A stretch of 64,000 nucleotides of DNA from VYFG01 sp965248685 (GTDB taxonomy: Bacteria > Pseudomonadota > Gammaproteobacteria > Arenicellales > Poriferihabitantaceae), in the NCBI GenBank assembly GCA_965248685.1, contig CBDFKC010000002.1, positions 248,001-312,000 on the forward strand, written 5' to 3'. Made by a program: the position numbers and the translations under genes. The notes below the pieces were generated by a model that saw nothing but the letters and a program-made list of their open reading frames with translations, did not search any database and was not told where the DNA came from. This document shows positions 60,855 to 64,000 of the stretch, piece after piece; position 1 is the stretch's first letter, and each line of letters begins with the position of its first letter.

Positions 60855-61831
60855 AGAGATTCCTTAATGATCATTTGCATCTGGTCAATACTGCGGCGAA
60901 GGTGGGGATACTGAAAAACCTGGCAATGGATTTTTTCCGCTACGTTTGTGGCTAAAACCAGTAATTTCTGGCGCACCGATGGATCTGGATTATTCGAGCC
61001 CATAGTATGGTTGATCAGATGAAAACTTATATCGGCCATTCCGAGGTTCGACTGGATTATTTTGCTTTGGTCGCTTGGGCTTAAGAAAATAATTCTATGA
61101 ATCTGTAGAGAGATTTTGGCGAGTCCAGGTTGCTGCTCTGTTGATAGCTTTGGCTGCGGAAATTTGGCCAAACAGCGGCAACCATGGGAATCAACTGAAA
61201 TGACCACTATATCGTCTGCCAAACGGGAAAATGACGTATCCACCTGTGATAATTCCCGGGCCAGGGTCGATTTTCCAGCACCGGACGACCCACAAAAAAT
61301 TACGACTCCAGCTGGGGTGAGAATAGCGCTGGCATGTAGTAAACAAATATTTGCTGGCATTAGTAAAGAAACTAATCCGGGTCCCATTGCCAACAGCTCT
61401 GCTGAAACCTGATCAAATTCAGGAGGTGTGCTAACCTGAATTAATTGTGCCAGGTGGTCGATCCGGAGATGGATATCTGAGTGCAGTATCAGGTATTCGA
61501 CCTCTTTGGTTCGACGGTGAACGATCGTGACTATCCGATCATAAATTTGTGCTGTGTAAGTTTGGGACTGTGGGGACAGTTTGGAATCGGGACTCAGGTG
61601 CTCAGCATGATTTGATACAAGTTGGTTTAATCGGCCTGATAAAGGGAAATTTGATTCAAACCCGGAAAGCGCAGCAATTCTGCGATTGCAGTGGACGATT
61701 CGATCGAGAATTTGATACTGAAACGGCAACGATTCCTTAGCAAAGGAGTTGCAAGCGCCAAAAACTATGTGAATTTCCGGCAGACTGCCGGATAGTTTAT
61801 TTTTGGATGAATGTACTTGTTCTAATTGCAA
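60851..61831 (-). CDS. HPr-kinase-like ATPase of a RiPP locus
   Basis: 326 residues. The P-loop is GSSGAGKSTL (181-190) and the HprK-type Asp pair is Asp206-Asp207 in RLADDIVVI, so the HPr kinase/phosphorylase C-terminal fold is present. The N-terminal half is divergent and appears to lack the first strands typical of related kinases; an in-frame stop 6 codons before the TTG start supports true truncation. Homologues beside lasso genes phosphorylate a C-terminal Ser of the precursor, but this precursor ends in Pro, so the target may be an internal Ser or something else. No HPr or phosphotransferase genes are near. The start codon is TTG with no clear ribosome-binding site. Confidence 0.75.
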   Translation of the reverse strand: MQLEQVHSSKNKLSGSLPEIHIVFGACNSFAKESLPFQYQILDRIVHCNRRIAALSGFESNFPLSGRLNQLVSNHAEHLSPDSKLSPQSQTYTAQIYDRIVTIVHRRTKEVEYLILHSDIHLRIDHLAQLIQVSTPPEFDQVSAELLAMGPGLVSLLMPANICLLHASAILTPAGVVIFCGSSGAGKSTLARELSQVDTSFSRLADDIVVISVDSHGCRCLAKFPQPKLSTEQQPGLAKISLQIHRIIFLSPSDQSKIIQSNLGMADISFHLINHTMGSNNPDPSVRQKLLVLATNVAEKIHCQVFQYPHLRRSIDQMQMIIKESL

Positions 61832-61880
61832 GTTTGAGGAACAGGATTAAACTAATGAGATTCAATTATCCGCTATTTGC

Positions 61881-62516
61881 ATGTATATCCCAAAGCCATT
61901 TCAACAAAACGATCTTCAGGTATTGTTAGATCTGGTTCGTAATAATAACTTCGGTGTTTTGGTTAGTACCAGAGGACAGATGCCTTATGCCTCACATATT
62001 CCATTTCTGGTTGAGCATAGTGAAACGGAAGGTGTGATTCTGCGAGGACATGTTGCCAGGGCAAACCCGCACTGGGAAAATTTTGCAAAAGGACAGTCGC
62101 TTGCCATATTTCGGGGGTCACATAGCTACATCTCTCCTACCTGGTATCAGACCACAGGAGTGCCGACCTGGAACTATACTGCGGTGCATATTACCGGTGC
62201 GGTAACATTGGTTGAGGACACCAGCCAATTAATTGACATTGTTCACCAGCTGAGCGCGATTCATGAAGCGGACAACCCAAACCCCTGGGTTCCGGAATAT
62301 CCCGATTCGATGCTGTCCGCCATCGTCGGATTTGAGCTTCGAGCGGATACGGTGGAAGGTAAGATTAAGATGAGTCAAAACCGCTCAGCGGAAGATCGAA
62401 GCAGCGTTATTCAAGCTTTGCGGGCACCATTCGGTGCCGAACCGGATCAGGAGCAATCCCGAACTCAATCTCTTATGCAGCAATTGGAGTATCAGAAACA
62501 GACGGGTCGAGGATAG
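61881..62516 (+). CDS. FMN-binding negative regulator-like protein, PaiB family
   Basis: 211-residue split-barrel flavin-binding protein. Family marks are MYIPKPFQ at the start, the ASHIPFLVE and LRGHVARANPHWENF blocks, and SYISPTWYQTTGVPTWNY. PaiB is named for repressing sporulation genes in Bacillus, but in proteobacteria the role is unclear. It diverges from the kinase-like gene by 49 bases and runs with the dehydrogenase that follows after 3 bases. Confidence 0.92.
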   Translation: MYIPKPFQQNDLQVLLDLVRNNNFGVLVSTRGQMPYASHIPFLVEHSETEGVILRGHVARANPHWENFAKGQSLAIFRGSHSYISPTWYQTTGVPTWNYTAVHITGAVTLVEDTSQLIDIVHQLSAIHEADNPNPWVPEYPDSMLSAIVGFELRADTVEGKIKMSQNRSAEDRSSVIQALRAPFGAEPDQEQSRTQSLMQQLEYQKQTGRG

Positions 62517-62519
62517 ATT

Positions 62520-63488
62520 ATGAGTGAAGATCGAAAAATTTTTGTTACACGAAAACTGCCAGCAGCAGTGGAAGCCCGATTACAGCGGGATTATTCCTGT
62601 GACTTCAATGATAGTGATCAGCTTTATTCATCTGATGAACTGATAGAACGGGCGCGAAATGCCGACGCCATACTTTGCTGTCATACTGAGAAATTTAATG
62701 CCGATGTCATGTCTCGACTTCCCGATAGAATTCGTGCCATTGCGAATTTCTCGGTGGGGGTGGATCATTGCGATCTGGAGGCGGCGAAAGCCAGTGGAAT
62801 AATCGTAACCAATACACCAGACATTCTTTCCGACGCTACCGCTGAAATTGCCATGCTGTGTATGTTGGGAGCTGCCCGGCGCGGAAACGAAGGTTTTAGG
62901 TTGGTTCGTGCTAACGGGTGGAATGACTGGAATCCGACATTTATGCTGGGGCAGCAGGTCACCGGAAAACGTTTCGGGGTGATTGGGATGGGGAGGGTTG
63001 GACAAGTTACCGCTAAACGCGCCCGAGGTTTTGATATGGAAATCCACTATCACAATCGGACTCGCCTGGATTCAGCACTGGAACAAAACGCCAGCTATCA
63101 CGCTTGTTTGGATAGTCTGCTAGCGGTCAGTGATGTATTGTCTCTTCACTGTCCGGTCAATCAGGATTCAATTGGCTTACTTAACGCCGAGCGTATCGAT
63201 AAACTGCCTGATGGAGCGATTGTAATAAATACCGCCAGGGGCGCCGTGGTAGATGACGATGCATTGATTGGAGCGCTAAAATCCGGCAAATTGTGGGCTG
63301 CTGGACTTGATGTTTTTAACGGGGAACCAGCGGATATCGATCCACGTTATCGCGAGCTAGACAATGTCTTTGTCTTGCCGCACCTAGGCAGCGCAACCGT
63401 TGAAACCCGGGACGCCATGGGTTTCAGGGCGTTGGATAATCTAGATGCGATTTTCGCCGGAGCCGCTCCTGTAGACCGTGTGGCTTAG
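62520..63488 (+). CDS. D-isomer-specific 2-hydroxyacid dehydrogenase (glyoxylate/hydroxypyruvate type)
   Basis: 322-residue NAD(P)-dependent dehydrogenase. The nucleotide-binding glycine motif is GMGRVGQVTAKRARG, and catalytic residues are in NTARGAVVDDDAL (Arg), FNGEP (Glu) and LPHLGSATVETR (His). The pattern fits glycerate/glyoxylate reductases. It begins 3 bases after the PaiB-like gene, so they share a transcript. Exact substrate is inferred to class. Confidence 0.92.
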   Translation: MSEDRKIFVTRKLPAAVEARLQRDYSCDFNDSDQLYSSDELIERARNADAILCCHTEKFNADVMSRLPDRIRAIANFSVGVDHCDLEAAKASGIIVTNTPDILSDATAEIAMLCMLGAARRGNEGFRLVRANGWNDWNPTFMLGQQVTGKRFGVIGMGRVGQVTAKRARGFDMEIHYHNRTRLDSALEQNASYHACLDSLLAVSDVLSLHCPVNQDSIGLLNAERIDKLPDGAIVINTARGAVVDDDALIGALKSGKLWAAGLDVFNGEPADIDPRYRELDNVFVLPHLGSATVETRDAMGFRALDNLDAIFAGAAPVDRVA

Positions 63489-63494
63489 GCCGGG

Positions 63495-63668
63495 CTATTC
63501 GGCTTCAGGATTTTTTACTGTATCCTGATACCAGGCAATCCAGGCTCCAGTCAGTACCAGCACTACAATTACCCAGAATGGTGTTTTCCCAATTGAACTG
63601 GCCAGCCCCAGAAGGAATGAACTGATCAGCAGCATTCCAATCAGTCCCGCAATAGCCTCATTCTTCAT
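63495..63668 (-). CDS. Small two-helix membrane protein
   Basis: 57-residue frame from ATG 63668, starting MKNEAIAGLIGM, with two hydrophobic stretches (about 6-22 and 31-45, FWVIVVLVLTGAWIAWY) and a short acidic tail ending PEAE. It is 23 bases downstream of the amidase stop on the same strand, so it may be the last gene of that operon. The function is unknown. A TCAGGAT/ATCCTGA stem (63505-63528) lies inside its coding end. Confidence 0.6.
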   Translation of the reverse strand: MKNEAIAGLIGMLLISSFLLGLASSIGKTPFWVIVVLVLTGAWIAWYQDTVKNPEAE

Positions 63669-63691
63669 GTCTTGGATGTCCTCGCACTCAA

Positions 63692-64000
63692 CTAATCTGG
63701 TTGATTTAAAAATTCATTGATCCATTTGGCGGTTCGCAATAGACGGCCGTCATCATGTAGCTGACCAACCACTTGAACGCCAATGGGCATTTTATTTTCT
63801 CCCTGAAGCAAGGGCAGGGTAATCACTGGTACGCCACAAAACGTCCATGGGGTACAAAATACCGGGTCCCCGGTTGAATTCAAGCCAGCAGGTGCTTCAC
63901 CGGTGGCTGGCGGCGTAATCAACGCATCGTACTGATCGAATATCTCTTCCAGACAATTATTCAGAAACGATCTCTGTTGCATAGCATTTAGGTAATCAGG
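63692..64000 (-). CDS. Amidase, C-terminal part
   Basis: The reading frame is open to the right edge of the window, so only the last 102 or so residues are seen. The segment LITPPATGEAPAGLNSTGDP, then TPWTFCGVPVITLPLLQGENKMPIGVQVVGQLHDDGRLL, is the typical end of amidase-signature enzymes such as GatA-like or 6-aminohexanoate/aryl amidases (two parts quoted). The catalytic Ser-Ser-Lys region lies beyond the window, so activity cannot be judged. Confidence 0.85.
   Translation of the reverse strand, partial: PDYLNAMQQRSFLNNCLEEIFDQYDALITPPATGEAPAGLNSTGDPVFCTPWTFCGVPVITLPLLQGENKMPIGVQVVGQLHDDGRLLRTAKWINEFLNQPD

Overview
The window is a stretch of a gammaproteobacterial chromosome. Supporting marks are the rpsF-rpsR-rplI and dnaB-alr-radA housekeeping groups, an E. 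coli-length dapD, ubiG, a homodimeric-type aceE/aceF pyruvate dehydrogenase, a complete System I (Ccm) cytochrome c maturation operon and a three-part TRAP transporter. This suggests an aerobic or microaerobic heterotroph, possibly aquatic; I cannot place it below class. I saw no rRNA, tRNA, CRISPR array, insertion sequence or phage gene.

Layout. 1-4.8 kb: aceF (5' part) and aceE on the minus strand, diverging from rpsF-rpsR-rplI. 4.9-28.4 kb: a mixed block lying between rplI and dnaB, which adjoin in many gammaproteobacteria. It holds a TRAP transporter, a CHASE2 adenylate/guanylate cyclase, two DJ-1/PfpI-type proteins, a Rieske oxygenase with a divergent LysR regulator, a mu-class-like glutathione transferase, an O-methyltransferase, a cytochrome P460 with a divergent AraC regulator, tyrS, and a sulfite reductase/DUF934/trans-sulfuration operon. 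28.7-40 kb: dnaB, alr, radA, an FKBP isomerase, a glycine-zipper lipoprotein-like protein, a PepSY-like/PhoP-like/PhoQ-like operon, a PP2C phosphatase, dapD, and an M23 peptidase overlapping a bactofilin. 40.1-47.4 kb: ccmABCDEFGHI on the minus strand. 48-58.6 kb: dinB, a BamA/TamA-type outer-membrane protein, panC, gph, ubiG, an amidohydrolase, a rhomboid protease, an alpha/beta hydrolase, metY and a creatinase-like M24 protein. 58.7-61.9 kb: a candidate lasso-type RiPP locus. 61.9-64 kb: a PaiB-like flavoprotein, a 2-hydroxyacid dehydrogenase, a small membrane protein and the 3' part of an amidase gene.

The most interesting region is 58,775-61,831. A 70-residue precursor carries an exact Y-x2-P-x-L-x3-G-x5-T lasso leader signature followed by a Gly/Ser/Cys-rich core. 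It faces, tail to tail, an asparagine-synthetase-like macrolactam synthetase and an HPr-kinase-like ATPase. No leader-binding (PqqD-like B1) or leader-peptidase (transglutaminase-like B2) gene is visible anywhere in the window, the kinase has no C-terminal Ser to act on, and the ring position and two tail cysteines do not fit the commonest lasso classes.

Links between genes: the Ccm operon would mature c-type cytochromes, including the CNACH-containing cytochrome P460; cysI with DUF934 supplies sulfide to the two PLP trans-sulfuration/sulfhydrylation enzymes; M23 plus bactofilin form a cell-shape module; dapD and alr feed peptidoglycan synthesis.
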